Origin: Blastococcus sp. DSM 46786
GTDB lineage: Bacteria; Actinomycetota; Actinomycetes; Mycobacteriales; Geodermatophilaceae
Assembly: GCF_900109665.1 (NCBI RefSeq)
Contig: NZ_FOAO01000005.1
Span: 62,001 to 126,000 of the forward strand
DNA length: 64,000 bases
Direction of reading: 5' to 3'
The notes beneath the pieces were generated by a model that had not been told where the DNA came from, did no database searches, and saw only the letters and a program-made list of their open reading frames with translations. Positions within the stretch are counted from its first letter, which is position 1; every line of letters starts with the position of its first letter. The position numbers were made by a program, and so were the translations under genes. Below, one piece after another: positions 32,967 to 42,370 of this stretch.

Positions 32967-34214
32967 GTGGACGGCGCGGAGCAGGATCCCGGACCCGCTA
33001 CTCCCCGCCCGTCGCGGCGACTGGTCACCGATCCCGTCTTCGGGCCCTACTGGGCCGGCAAGCTGCTGGCGAACGTCGGCATCTGGATCCAGAACATCGC
33101 GAGTGCCGCGCTGGTCTGGCAGCTCACCTCGTCGGCGTTCCTCGTCGGGCTGGTGAGCTTCGCGCAGTTCGTGCCGCAGCTGGTGCTGACCCCGATGAGC
33201 GGGGCGATGGCCGACCGGGGCAGCCCGCGCCGGCAGATCCTGCTCGGCCGGACGCTGTGCACCCTCGGCGCCGCGATACTGGCCGGCTGGGTGCTGCTGA
33301 CCCCCGACGTCGCCGACGTGCCCCCGTGGGTGGTCATGGTCACCGCGCTGATCGTGGGGATCGGATTCTCCGTCGGCGGGCCGGCGATGCAGGCGCTGCT
33401 GCCGTCGCTGGTACGGCCGGGCGAGGTGGCCCGGGCCGTGGCCCTGGACAACCTCACCTTCTCGGTGGGCCGGGCGGTCGGGCCGGCGGTGGGCGGCGTG
33501 GTGGCCGCGACCGCGGGCTACGGCGTCGCCTTCGCGCTCGCCGCCGTCGGTCACCTCGTGTTCCTCGTGACGGTGTTCCGGCTGCGGACGCCGGGCGCGG
33601 CCGCCGCACCCGGCCCGCGGCTGTCGGTCATCGCCGGGGTGCGCTACCTGCGCACCGACCCGGTGGTGGGCGTCCTGCTGCTCGGCGTCACCGCGGTGGG
33701 TGTCGGAGCCGACCCGGCCGTGACGCTGGGGCCTTCGCTGGCGGACGTCCTGGGCGGCGGTCCGGAGCTCGTCGGCGTGCTGGCCTCGGCCTTCGGCGCC
33801 GGCGCGTTCCTCGGCTTCTTCGCGCAGGTGGCGCTCATCCGGTTCCTCGACCACGCGCAGCTGGCCACGACCGGGCTGGTGCTCCTCGCGGGCTCGGCGG
33901 TGGGGCTCGCGGCGAGCTGGAGCGTGCCGGCCGCCGTCGTCGCCTTCGTCGTCGGTGGTCTCGGCCTGACGCTGGCGATGAACGGCATCACGACGCTGCT
34001 GTACGACCGGGTCCCGCGGGAGTACATCGGCCGGATCATGGCGCTCTGGCTCATGGGTTTCGTCGGGTCGCGGCCGCTGGCCGCCGCGCTGAACGGCGCG
34101 CTGGCCGACCTGCTGTCGGTGGGGGCCGCCCTGGTGGTGACGGCGGTGATGGTGCTGGGTGCGGCCGTGGTGTGCCGGCCGTCGGTGCTGCGGCGACCCG
34201 TACCGGGGCGGTGA
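32967..34214 (+). CDS. MFS transporter
   Basis: From GTG 32967 this encodes 415 residues with about twelve membrane helices. The MFS loop motif between helices 2 and 3 (G-A-M-A-D-R-G-S-P-R-R) is present. The sequence resembles the EntS/MFS_3 group of exporters. The start is chosen because TACATT at 32953-32958 lies 8 nt before it, which suits a leaderless mRNA; a longer frame from GTG 32928 exists. The stop overlaps the next gene's GTG as GTGA. The substrate is unknown. Confidence 0.85.
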   Translation: MDGAEQDPGPATPRPSRRLVTDPVFGPYWAGKLLANVGIWIQNIASAALVWQLTSSAFLVGLVSFAQFVPQLVLTPMSGAMADRGSPRRQILLGRTLCTLGAAILAGWVLLTPDVADVPPWVVMVTALIVGIGFSVGGPAMQALLPSLVRPGEVARAVALDNLTFSVGRAVGPAVGGVVAATAGYGVAFALAAVGHLVFLVTVFRLRTPGAAAAPGPRLSVIAGVRYLRTDPVVGVLLLGVTAVGVGADPAVTLGPSLADVLGGGPELVGVLASAFGAGAFLGFFAQVALIRFLDHAQLATTGLVLLAGSAVGLAASWSVPAAVVAFVVGGLGLTLAMNGITTLLYDRVPREYIGRIMALWLMGFVGSRPLAAALNGALADLLSVGAALVVTAVMVLGAAVVCRPSVLRRPVPGR

Positions 34215-35059
34215 GGGCGGGCATCATCGGGCGGGTGATCCGGTCGGTGCTGGCGGGCGCCGGGGTGGTGGTGCTGCTGCTCGCGTCCCTGGTCGGCCTG
34301 CTGTGGGTGTTCCAGCGCTCGCTGATCTACCTGGCCGACGACGGTCCGGTGGGGAGCGTCGCCGACCTGCTCCCCGGTGGCCGCGACGTCGTCCTGCACA
34401 CCTCCGACGGGCTGGATCTCGACGGCTGGTACATCCCTGCCTCCGACGAGGGCGCGGCCACGGTGCTGGTCGCCAACGGCAACGGGGGGCACCGCGGCAT
34501 GCGGGCGCCCCTGGCCGACGCGCTGTCCGACGCCGGGCTCGGCGTCCTGCTGTTCGACTACCGCGGCTACGCCGGCAACCCCGGCAGCCCGACCGAGGAG
34601 GGGCTGGCGCGCGACGTCCGCGCGGCCCGCACCTTCCTGCTCGAGGACGCCGGCGTTCCCGGGGACCGGCTGGTCTACTTCGGCGAGAGCCTGGGCGCCG
34701 CCGTCGTGGCCGAGCTCGCGACCGAGCACCCGCCGGCGGGCCTGGTGCTGCGGTCGCCGTTCACCGACCTGGCGTCGGTCGCCGCCGAGCACTACCCCGT
34801 GCTGCCGGTGCGGGCGCTGCTGCACGACCGGTTCCCGGTGGTCGAGCACGTCGCTCGCCTGGACGTGCCGACCACGGTCGTGCTCGGCTCGGCCGACTCG
34901 ATCGTGCCGCCGGAGCAGAGCCGCGCCGTCGCCGCTGCCGCCGGGCGGCTGCACCGGCTGGTGGAGGTGCCGGGGGCCGGTCACAACGACCGGGCGCTGC
35001 TCGACGGCGACGCCCTCGTCGACGCCGTCCGGGACCTGGCCGAGCACACCACCGGCTGA
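34211..35059 (+). CDS. Membrane-anchored alpha/beta hydrolase (BEM46-like)
   Basis: A 282-residue protein. One N-terminal membrane helix (about 10-33) is followed by a BEM46-like hydrolase domain. The oxyanion region is A-N-G-N-G-G-H, the nucleophile Ser160 is in G-E-S-L-G, Asp is in G-S-A-D-S-I-V-P and His in G-A-G-H-N-D. The GTG start overlaps the MFS stop; GTG 34235 is an alternative. The coupling to the transporter is visible, but the shared substrate is unknown. Confidence 0.85.
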   Translation: MRAGIIGRVIRSVLAGAGVVVLLLASLVGLLWVFQRSLIYLADDGPVGSVADLLPGGRDVVLHTSDGLDLDGWYIPASDEGAATVLVANGNGGHRGMRAPLADALSDAGLGVLLFDYRGYAGNPGSPTEEGLARDVRAARTFLLEDAGVPGDRLVYFGESLGAAVVAELATEHPPAGLVLRSPFTDLASVAAEHYPVLPVRALLHDRFPVVEHVARLDVPTTVVLGSADSIVPPEQSRAVAAAAGRLHRLVEVPGAGHNDRALLDGDALVDAVRDLAEHTTG

Positions 35060-35149
35060 TCCGGGCCGTGACCACGCCGTACCCGCGTCCGGGGGTAGCA
35101 CATCCCGGGCACGGGTACCGCGCGCTGACCGGCGTCCGGGGAGGAACGA

Positions 35150-35551
35150 GTGCCTGATCTGGTGGGGCGGTCGACCCGCGAGGTGTTCGAGGACCATCTC
35201 CGGCTGGCCGCGGCCGGCGATCTGGAGAGCGATCTCGCGCGCAACGTGGCCGAGGACGTCGTCGTCCTGTGCGGCCGCGGGACCTTCCGGGGTCACGAGG
35301 GTGTCCGGGAACTCGCCCGGCAGCTGATGGACGAGGTGCCGGAAGGTCGCTGGAACTACGTCACCCGGCTGGTCGAGGGACGGCTGGCCTACCTGGAGTG
35401 GACGGTGGACGACGGCCCGGTGCGGGTCCGCGACGGCGCCGACTCCTTCCTCGTCGAGGGCGGGAAGATCCGCGCGCAGACCATCCACTACACCGTCGAG
35501 GACGAGCACGGCACGGTGCTGGTGCGGCCCGACGGGAGCCGGCCGAACTGA
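35150..35551 (+). CDS. NTF2-like/SnoaL-like protein
   Basis: A 133-residue cone-shaped NTF2-fold protein. Helix one is V-F-E-D-H-L-R-L-A-A-A-G-D-L-E, followed by the curved sheet (R-W-N-Y-V-T-R-L-V, then A-Y-L-E-W-T-V). Such proteins are isomerases, cyclases or small-molecule binders. Asp36 (N-V-A-E-D) and a His (I-H-Y-T) lie in the cavity region. GTG 35150 follows GGGGAGGAACGA. The context gives no further clue. Confidence 0.75.
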   Translation: MPDLVGRSTREVFEDHLRLAAAGDLESDLARNVAEDVVVLCGRGTFRGHEGVRELARQLMDEVPEGRWNYVTRLVEGRLAYLEWTVDDGPVRVRDGADSFLVEGGKIRAQTIHYTVEDEHGTVLVRPDGSRPN

Positions 35552-35757
35552 CCGGACCGGACCAGCGCGCGGCGACGTCGTCCCGGCTCGCGGCGCGGAC
35601 GGTATCCGCGGGCCGGGGCGCGCCTCCGAGGCCTGCCGGTTGGTCATGCCCGAACACCGGCTCCCGCATCCGGGTCGGGGATCAGGGCACCGGAATCAGG
35701 GTCCGGCCAGGGTCCTCCCCGATGTGACCGGAGGGCCGGAGCGCGAATGCTCGAGGC

Positions 35758-36270
35758 ATGGCAGCAGCGGTCCTCGAGCGCTCCCCGCTTCCCCGGGTGG
35801 GCATCGGCATCGAGGTCCGCTCCGCGCCCGGCGCCGTGTGGCTGCGGAGCGACCGGACGCCGGCGCAGTTCGCCCGGTTCGTGCTCGTCGGTGGCTCGGC
35901 CAACCTCGTCTACCTGGGGCTGTTCCTGTTCCTGGCGGGCCTGGGCGACCAGGCGGCCAACCTCGGGGGCGTCGTCGTCTCGACCGCCGTCGCCAACGAG
36001 CTGCACCGCCGGCTGACCTTCCGGGCCGCCGACCGCGCCGGCTGGGCGACGGCGCAGTGGGCCGGCGGGGGGCTGGCGCTCGCGGGGCTGGCGGCCACCA
36101 GTCTGGCGCTGGCCGCGCTGGACCCGTGGACCGCCTCGGCCGGCCCGCTGGGGGCGGTGGGCGTGGTGTGGGCGGTGACCGCGGTCGTGGGGGTCGCCCG
36201 GTTCGTGGGGCTGCGGTGGGCGGTCGGCGGCGCAGCCGGCCCGAGCCGGGTGATCCTCGGGGGGCGCTGA
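35758..36270 (+). CDS. GtrA-family small membrane protein
   Basis: A 170-residue protein with four membrane helices (about 40-60, 66-85, 100-122, 128-150). The N-terminal F-A-R-F-V-L-V-G-G-S-A-N segment and the charged E-L-H-R-R-L-T-F-R motif after helix 2 match the GtrA family, which helps move lipid-linked sugars across membranes. The preceding 206 bp (35552-35757) hold no gene that I can see, only two partial copies of an ATCAGGG motif. Confidence 0.75.
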   Translation: MAAAVLERSPLPRVGIGIEVRSAPGAVWLRSDRTPAQFARFVLVGGSANLVYLGLFLFLAGLGDQAANLGGVVVSTAVANELHRRLTFRAADRAGWATAQWAGGGLALAGLAATSLALAALDPWTASAGPLGAVGVVWAVTAVVGVARFVGLRWAVGGAAGPSRVILGGR

Positions 36271-36352
36271 GGCCGCCCCCTGGCGGAGCACCTCCTCACC
36301 CCCGACGATGGGTGTGCCGCCCGCCGAGGTCGGTGACGCACCGGGAGGTCGG

Positions 36353-36859
36353 ATGGACGCCGCACGACTACGCGAGATGCAGGCCCCGCTCAAGCAGCGC
36401 TACCGCGACGACCCGCCGTCGGCGTGCGCGGAGATGGAGGCGCGCGCCGACTTCGCCGACCCGGACATCACCTGCACGGTGCAGACGTGGGCGGGGCCGG
36501 CCCGTGCGGGCCTGCACCCCGCCACCGGTGGCGACGGCTCGGACGCCTGCTCGGGCGACATGCTGCTGCAGGCGCTGCTGGCCTGCGCCGGCGTGACCAT
36601 GCGCAGCGTGGCGACGGCGATGGGTGTGGACATCCGGTCGGCATCCCTCACGGCCCGCGCCGCCATGGACGCCCGGGGCACGCTCGGCGTCTCGCGGGAG
36701 GCACCGGTCGGGCTCGGCCCGATCACCGTGGACGCCGAGCTGGACACCGACGCCGACGACGCGACGCTGGCGAGACTCGCCCAGCTCACCGAGCGGTACT
36801 GCGTGGTCGCCCAGTCGCTGGCCGGACCGCCGCAGCTCACGGTGCGCCGCACGGGCTGA
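36353..36859 (+). CDS. OsmC-family protein
   Basis: From ATG 36353 this encodes 168 residues. The OsmC/Ohr fold is suggested by G-S-D-A-C-S-G-D-M-L-L-Q-A-L-L-A-C-A-G with two Cys about 10 residues apart and by a second C-V-V-A-Q-S-L-A segment near the end. Ohr and OsmC are thiol peroxidases for organic hydroperoxides; many actinobacterial paralogues are untested. The ATG follows CGGGAGG. It is convergent with the cytosine permease, 16 bp apart. Confidence 0.83.
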   Translation: MDAARLREMQAPLKQRYRDDPPSACAEMEARADFADPDITCTVQTWAGPARAGLHPATGGDGSDACSGDMLLQALLACAGVTMRSVATAMGVDIRSASLTARAAMDARGTLGVSREAPVGLGPITVDAELDTDADDATLARLAQLTERYCVVAQSLAGPPQLTVRRTG

Positions 36860-36875
36860 CCGGTCCCGGGTCGGG

Positions 36876-38180
36876 TCAGGCGGCAACCGGCTCCTGCGCC
36901 GGTCGCCGTCCGCGCTGCACGGCCAGCACGCCCACGACGGCTACCAGCACGCCCACCACCGGCGGGATGAACCACCCGGCCTCGCTGCTCCACCAGGCGG
37001 CGAACGCGGCCAGCACGTAGACGGCGAGGTTGCGCCACTCGAACGCGGGCAGCGTCGAGGCCGCCGGCATGCCGGCCCGCCAGCGGGCCAGGAAGTCGCC
37101 GATGACGACGCCGCCCAGCGGCGGGATGAGGATGCCGAGCCACACCAGGTACTGGATGAGGTTGTCGTAGATGCCGGTGATGGCCAGCAGCGTGCCCAGC
37201 ACGACGCCGCCGATGACGAACGGCTTCTTCGACCGGGAGTTGGCGATCTCCGCGCCCGCGACGCCGAAGTTGTAGGCGGTGTTGTCGTTGGTGGTCCACA
37301 GGTTGGCGACGAGGAAGACCAGGCCCCAGCCGACCAAGCCGAGCTGGAACAGTACTTCGACGAAGTCGCCCTCGCCGAAGGAGATCGCGCCGATCGCGCC
37401 GAACCCCAGCATGAGCAGCTCACCGATCAGGAACGCGATGAGGCAGGCCCAGAAGCCGGCCGACGGCGTCTTCGCGAACCGGGTCCAGTTCGGTGCCTGG
37501 GTGCCGCCGGAGGCGAAGGTGCCGACGACGATGGTGACCGCAGCGGCGATCGTCATCGTCTCGCTCGGCACGATCGCGGACAGGCCGCTCCACCCGCCGA
37601 CCTCGTCCAGCGACCGCCAGGTCACCCAGCCGGCCAGGATCAGCAGCAGCGGGACGGAGACGACCGACAGGGCGTACATGCCCTTGTAGCCGTAGTAGGC
37701 GGTGACGCCCATGATGGCGCCACCGGCGATCATGAGCGCTATCTCGATGCCCCGGCCCGACCAGTCCAGCGCGCTTGCGGTGAGCCCGGCCAGCGTCGCG
37801 ACCGTGACGCCGTACCAGCCGACCTGGGTGCCGCCGAGCAGCAGCGAGGCGAACTTGGCGCCCGTGGTGCCGAGCGAGTAGCGGCACATCATCACCGTCG
37901 TCAGCCCGGTGCGGGCGCCGATGCCACCGATGGCGGCGACGTACACGCCGAGGACGGCGCTGCCGAGCAGCAGCACCCAGATCAGCGTGCCGACCTCGAA
38001 GGCGGCCCCGATCTGGGCGCCGGCCAGCATCGTCGGCGTGAAGAAGGTGAAGCCCAGCAGCACGATCGCCAGGGAGAACAGCGACTTGCGGGCGTGCCGG
38101 GGGACCGGGTCGATGGGGTAGTCGGGGTCGATCTCGCCGGCCACCTGCGCGACGTCGTCCCGGCTGCGGGTGCTGCTCAT
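36876..38180 (-). CDS. codB: NCS1-family cytosine/purine permease
   Basis: A 434-residue protein with about twelve membrane helices, typical of CodB. The N-terminal P-D-Y-P-I-D-P-V-P and helix-1 region F-T-F-F-T-P-T-M-L-A-G-A-Q-I-G match the NCS1 substrate site, and W-T-T-N-D-N-T-A-Y-N-F is the helix-8 signature. It imports cytosine or a related base with a cation. The start (ATG 38180) overlaps the deaminase stop by 4 nt, so uptake and deamination are coupled. Confidence 0.9.
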   Translation of the reverse strand: MSSTRSRDDVAQVAGEIDPDYPIDPVPRHARKSLFSLAIVLLGFTFFTPTMLAGAQIGAAFEVGTLIWVLLLGSAVLGVYVAAIGGIGARTGLTTVMMCRYSLGTTGAKFASLLLGGTQVGWYGVTVATLAGLTASALDWSGRGIEIALMIAGGAIMGVTAYYGYKGMYALSVVSVPLLLILAGWVTWRSLDEVGGWSGLSAIVPSETMTIAAAVTIVVGTFASGGTQAPNWTRFAKTPSAGFWACLIAFLIGELLMLGFGAIGAISFGEGDFVEVLFQLGLVGWGLVFLVANLWTTNDNTAYNFGVAGAEIANSRSKKPFVIGGVVLGTLLAITGIYDNLIQYLVWLGILIPPLGGVVIGDFLARWRAGMPAASTLPAFEWRNLAVYVLAAFAAWWSSEAGWFIPPVVGVLVAVVGVLAVQRGRRPAQEPVAA

Positions 38181-38704
38181 CTGCCGACCTCCAAGTTGAC
38201 GGGGTCGTGGGCCCCGATCGCGACCTCGGCGGCGCCGAGGTCGTCCTCTCCGATGTCCTCTTTCCAGACCGCCGGGTGCGCGGCGATGAATCCGGTCATC
38301 AGCTGCGCGCACTCCGGGTCGTCGAGCACCACGACCTCCACGCCGTGCTCGGCCAGCCAGTCGTGCCCGCCCGAGAAGGTCGTGGCCTCGCCGATGACCA
38401 GCCGGGAGATGCCGAACTGGCGCACCAGCCCGCTGCAGTACCAGCACGGCGACAGGGTGGTGACCATGGTGGTGCCCCGGTAGGTCGGCTGCCGCCCGGC
38501 GGCCCGGAAGGCCGACGTCTCGCCGTGCATGGAGGGGTCGCCGTCCTGCACCCGCCGGTTGCGGCCGCGGCCGAGCACCGCGCCGTCGGGGCCGATGAGG
38601 GCCGCGCCGATGGGGATGCCGCCTTCGGCCAGCCCGGCGCGAGCCTCCGCCACCGCCACCGCGAGCCACGATCGGGCCGTCGCGTCGTCCAAGGGAACCG
38701 TCAC
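38177..38704 (-). CDS. Cytosine/nucleoside deaminase, CDA fold
   Basis: From GTG 38704 this encodes 175 residues of the small zinc-dependent deaminase family (yeast-type cytosine deaminase, not the large CodA). The zinc motifs are H-G-E (M-H-G-E-T-S) near residue 62 and P-C-W-Y-C near residue 90. The C-terminal D-P-E-C and W-K-E-D-I-G-E-D resemble the yeast enzyme's substrate flap. It should convert cytosine to uracil and ammonia. It is translated with codB and is divergent from a PucR regulator. Confidence 0.88.
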   Translation of the reverse strand: MTVPLDDATARSWLAVAVAEARAGLAEGGIPIGAALIGPDGAVLGRGRNRRVQDGDPSMHGETSAFRAAGRQPTYRGTTMVTTLSPCWYCSGLVRQFGISRLVIGEATTFSGGHDWLAEHGVEVVVLDDPECAQLMTGFIAAHPAVWKEDIGEDDLGAAEVAIGAHDPVNLEVGR

Positions 38705-38849
38705 GTGCCGTTGTCCTCTCACCCGGGCGCCTGCGCTCTCCGCCGCGCCGACGAGCAAGAGGCTGGCCGAGGTCCGATCCGGTAGGCAATGCTGCGACCG
38801 TCAGAGATCGGTGCAGAGATCCACGACAGAACGTCGGGAGGTGTCGCTC

Positions 38850-40376
38850 ATGGGCCTGACGCTGCAGGGGTTCCTCGACCTGCCGTCGGTCCGCGACGCC
38901 CGGCTGGAGGAGGCCGTCGCGCCCGGTGCGCCGGACCTCGCCGTCCGGTGGGTGCACTCGAGCGAGATCTACGAGATCGGTCCGCTGCTGTCGTGCGGCG
39001 ACCTGCTGCTGACCACGGGACTCGGCCTGGCCGGCGTGGACGCCGGGGCGCGCCGGCACTGGGTGCGCGAGCTGGCCGCGCGCCGGGTCGCGGGGGTGGC
39101 GGTGGAGCTGGGCAGGTCGCTGCCCGACCTGCCGGCGGAGGTGCGCGACGAGGCCGCGCGGCAAGGCCTGCCCCTGTACGTCCTGCGGCAGGTGGTGCCG
39201 TTCATCCGGATCTGCGAGGAGGCCAACGGCGCGATCCTGCATGCCGACGCGCCGAGGTTGCGGATGGTCGACCGGGTGCTGGGCGAGGTGCACGCCGCGC
39301 TCGCGGCGGGCGGCGGGACGCCGGAGGTCGTGTCCTGCGCGGCCGCCGCGACCGGCGGGCCGGCGGCGCTGGTCACCCGGTCCGGGCAGCTGGTCGCCGC
39401 CGCCGGTGTCGGCGGGCAGCGGGCGGCCGAGCGGCTGCTGCGCCGCCCCGCGGCCTCGGCGCCGGTGCGGCTCTGGGACGTCGAGTGGGGGGCGGTGCTG
39501 CTCGGGACGGGTCCGGGCACCGACCCGGCGGGGCTGCAGCTGCTCGCCGCCCGCCTGGCGAGCGTGGCGGCGGTCGCCGTCGGCCAGTCCGGCGCCGGGT
39601 CACCCGGCGCGGTCGCGGCGCCGCTGCTGTCCGACCTGCTCGCCGACGCCGTCCCGGGCACCCGCGAGCTGCTGGTGCGGGCCGGGCTGGCCGGCTTCCA
39701 TCCCTCACCGGAGGCGCGAGTGCTGGGGATCGCCGCGTCCGCGCCCGACCCGCGGCAGGTGCTGGCGTCCTGGGCGCACCTGGCCGTGTCGGCCGGCCTC
39801 GAGCTGCTGGCCGACCGGGTCCGGGGCGAGGCGCTGGGGCTGGTCGCCGTGCCGGCCGCGGCGAACCGGCCGGATCCGGCGGGTTGGCTGGCCGCAGCGC
39901 TGCCCGAGGACAACGCGGTCACCACCGTGGGGCCCGTGGTGCCGCTGGCCGAGGCGGGTCACTCGCTGCGCGAGGCGCACGACGCGCTGCCCATCGCGAC
40001 CCTGCTCGGCCGGGGTTCCGTCGTCACCCGCGACCTCACCCTCCTGCGGCTTCTGGGCCGGCTCGACGACCGGGCGCTCACCCGGATCGTCGAGGACGCA
40101 CTCACGCCGCTCACCGCCTGGGACGCTGCCTACGGCAGCGACCTCGTGCGCACCCTGGCGGTGCACCTGCGGTACGGCGGCAGCAGGACGCGGACCGCCG
40201 AGGCGCTGCACGTGCAGCGGCAGTCGCTCTACCAGCGGCTGGCCCGCATCGAGGCGCTGCTGGGGCGGCCGGTCGACGATCCGACGTCGCACGAGCACCT
40301 CGTCGTCGCCACCAGCGCCGTGTCGCTGCTCGACGCCCGGGCTCGGCAGAGCGCGGGCGTCCGCCGCAGGCGTTGA
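38850..40376 (+). CDS. PucR-family transcriptional regulator
   Basis: A 508-residue regulator. The N-terminal PucR domain (about 1-125) contains W-V-H-S-S-E-I-Y-E-I-G-P and G-D-L-L-L-T-T-G. A central GGDEF-like/CdaR segment follows. The C-terminal HTH_30 domain (about 430-490) has L-R-Y-G-G-S-R-T-R-T-A-E-A-L-H-V-Q-R-Q. PucR proteins respond to purine or pyrimidine breakdown products. The divergent cytosine permease-deaminase pair is the obvious target. ATG 38850 or GTG 38841 could start it. Confidence 0.88.
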   Translation: MGLTLQGFLDLPSVRDARLEEAVAPGAPDLAVRWVHSSEIYEIGPLLSCGDLLLTTGLGLAGVDAGARRHWVRELAARRVAGVAVELGRSLPDLPAEVRDEAARQGLPLYVLRQVVPFIRICEEANGAILHADAPRLRMVDRVLGEVHAALAAGGGTPEVVSCAAAATGGPAALVTRSGQLVAAAGVGGQRAAERLLRRPAASAPVRLWDVEWGAVLLGTGPGTDPAGLQLLAARLASVAAVAVGQSGAGSPGAVAAPLLSDLLADAVPGTRELLVRAGLAGFHPSPEARVLGIAASAPDPRQVLASWAHLAVSAGLELLADRVRGEALGLVAVPAAANRPDPAGWLAAALPEDNAVTTVGPVVPLAEAGHSLREAHDALPIATLLGRGSVVTRDLTLLRLLGRLDDRALTRIVEDALTPLTAWDAAYGSDLVRTLAVHLRYGGSRTRTAEALHVQRQSLYQRLARIEALLGRPVDDPTSHEHLVVATSAVSLLDARARQSAGVRRRR

Positions 40377-40412
40377 GTGAAGGGACTGCCCACGGGCCCC
40401 GGAGAGGCCAGG

Positions 40413-41000
40413 ATGGCGCCCGGCGGCGGGCCCGGGACCGGGCGGCGGGTGGACGGTGCGCTGCCCGAGGACGGCGGCGGCCTGGACGGCGTCGTCGAGG
40501 AGCTGGCCGCCCTCGCGGCCGACGGCTGCCGCATCGGCGACCCGGGGTTCACCGACTACATCACCACCAGCGGGACGACGTCGGCGGTGGCTGCGGCAGT
40601 CGTGACGGCCGCCGCCGGGGGACAGCGCTACTTCTTGCACGCCTTCAACGCGCTGGAGCACGCGGCGCTGCGCTGGCTGGCCGACCTCTGCGAGGTGTCG
40701 GCGTCGTGGCAGGGGGTCTTCACCAGCGGCGGGTCGACGGCGAACCTCGTCGCGCTGGGCGCCGCCCGCCAGTGGGCCTACGAGCAGGTGGGGGCCGACG
40801 TCGGGGCGGACGGCGTCCCGGGCGGGCGGCCCGGGCGGATCTACGTCTCGGTGGAGGCACACCGGACGGTCCACCGGTCGGGGGCGGTGCCCGGGCTCGG
40901 CCGGGCAGCGTCCGCGAGCTGCCGGTCGACCACCGTCGGCCTGTTCGGCTTCCTGCTGCCGCAGGTCCAGGTGCGCCGCCTGGCCAACAAGACGCGGTAG
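40413..41000 (+). pseudogene. Truncated PLP-dependent decarboxylase fused to a tadB fragment
   Basis: Residues up to about 40902 match the N-terminal third of a group II PLP decarboxylase (F-N-A-L-E-H-A-A-L-R-W-L, then F-T-S-G-G-S-T-A-N-L). A 1-base deletion follows: the expected V-R-E-L-P-V-D-H continues in another frame from 40910 to 40933. From 40936 the DNA switches to a copy of an internal piece of tadB (matching 42621-42676, 49 of 56 bases by hand alignment), ending at TAG 40998. The PLP lysine region and the remaining decarboxylase sequence are gone. It is a non-functional remnant of a deletion or recombination. An in-frame start at 40377 also exists. Confidence 0.8.
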
Positions 41001-41130
41001 GTCACCCGGCCGGGTGCTCATCTCCCCGATCGGGCCCTGCTCTGTCCACAGATCGCCTGACGTCACCCCATCGGACTGATCCGTTTCCCTACAGTCCCGG
41101 GCGATTCGACTGCTCGCGGTTCGACGGGGG

Positions 41131-42357
41131 ATGGGCGTGCCGACTGCTCTGGACGTCGTGGACGGTGAGGTCCGCGAGCTGATCCGCCGGCGTGGGCTGG
41201 ACCCGTTCACAGATCCGGGCCCGGTGCGGCTGCTGGTGCGCGACGTCGTCGCCGACTACTCCGAGCGGTCGCTGACCTCGGCGCTGCCGCCGATCGGCGA
41301 CGTCGACGCCGTGGTGCGGGACGTGCTGGACCGGGTGGCCGGGTTCGGGCCGCTGCAGCGCTACCTGGACGACCCGGAGGTCGAGGAGATCTGGGTCAAC
41401 GAACCCGGCCGGGTGTTCGTCGCCCGGCGGGGCCGCAGCGAGCTGACGACGACGATCCTGGCGCCCGGTGAGCTGGCCGACCTGGTGGAGCGGATGCTGC
41501 GCACCTCGGGTCGACGGATCGACATGTCGACCCCGTTCGTCGATGCGATGATGCCCGACGGCTCCCGGCTGCACGTGGTCATCCCCGACATCACCCGCCG
41601 CCACATGGCGGTCAACATCCGCAAGTTCGTGCTGCAGGCCCACTCGCTGGACGAGTTAGTCGCGCTGGGCACGCTGACCGCGCAGGCCGCCCGCTTCCTC
41701 GAGGCCGCCGTCGCCTCCGGGCTCAACATCCTGGTCTCCGGTGGCACGCAGGCCGGCAAGACGACGCTGCTCAACTGCCTCTGCGCCGCCGTCCCGGCCC
41801 GGGAGCGGGTGATCACCTGCGAGGAGGTCTTCGAGCTGCGGGTGCCGCTGCCCGACGTCGTCTCGATGCAGACCCGCCAGCCCAACCTCGAGGGCGCCGG
41901 GGAGATCCCGCTGCGCCGGCTGGTGAAGGAGGCGCTGCGCATGCGGCCCTCCCGCATCGTCGTCGGCGAGGTGCGCCAGGAGGAGTGCCTGGACCTGCTC
42001 ATCGCGCTGAACTCCGGGCTTCCCGGCATGTGCACGCTGCATGCCAACAGCGCCCGCGAGGCCGTGGTGAAGATGTGCACGCTGCCGCTGCTGGCCGGCG
42101 AGAACATCGGGACGTCGTTCGTCGTCCCCACCGTCGCCTCGAGCGTCGACCTGGTCGTGCACGCGGGCACCGACGCCGACGGCCGGCGCCGGGTGCGCGA
42201 GATCGTGGCGCTGCCCGGCCGGGCCGAGGACGGGGTGATCGAGACCGCCGACGTCTTCACCAGCCGGGACGGTCGCCTGGTCCGGGCCGACGGCTACCCG
42301 CCGCACCCCGAGCGGTTCGCCGCCGCCGGTTTCGACCTCGCCGGCCTGCTGGCATGA
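41131..42357 (+). CDS. tadA: TadA/CpaF-family secretion ATPase
   Basis: A 408-residue type II/IV secretion ATPase. The N-terminal helical domain is followed by the ATPase with Walker A G-G-T-Q-A-G-K-T-T near residue 205, Asp-box E-E-V-F-E-L, Walker B-like R-I-V-V-G-E-V-R and the His-box L-H-A-N-S. It powers assembly of Flp/Tad pili at the inner membrane. It heads the operon tadA-tadB-tadC-flp-like-tadE-tadE2, with 13-bp gaps or overlaps. A TACAGT hexamer at 41090-41095 may be its -10 box. Confidence 0.9.
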   Translation: MGVPTALDVVDGEVRELIRRRGLDPFTDPGPVRLLVRDVVADYSERSLTSALPPIGDVDAVVRDVLDRVAGFGPLQRYLDDPEVEEIWVNEPGRVFVARRGRSELTTTILAPGELADLVERMLRTSGRRIDMSTPFVDAMMPDGSRLHVVIPDITRRHMAVNIRKFVLQAHSLDELVALGTLTAQAARFLEAAVASGLNILVSGGTQAGKTTLLNCLCAAVPARERVITCEEVFELRVPLPDVVSMQTRQPNLEGAGEIPLRRLVKEALRMRPSRIVVGEVRQEECLDLLIALNSGLPGMCTLHANSAREAVVKMCTLPLLAGENIGTSFVVPTVASSVDLVVHAGTDADGRRRVREIVALPGRAEDGVIETADVFTSRDGRLVRADGYPPHPERFAAAGFDLAGLLA

Positions 42358-42370
42358 CCGGGCAGTTGAG

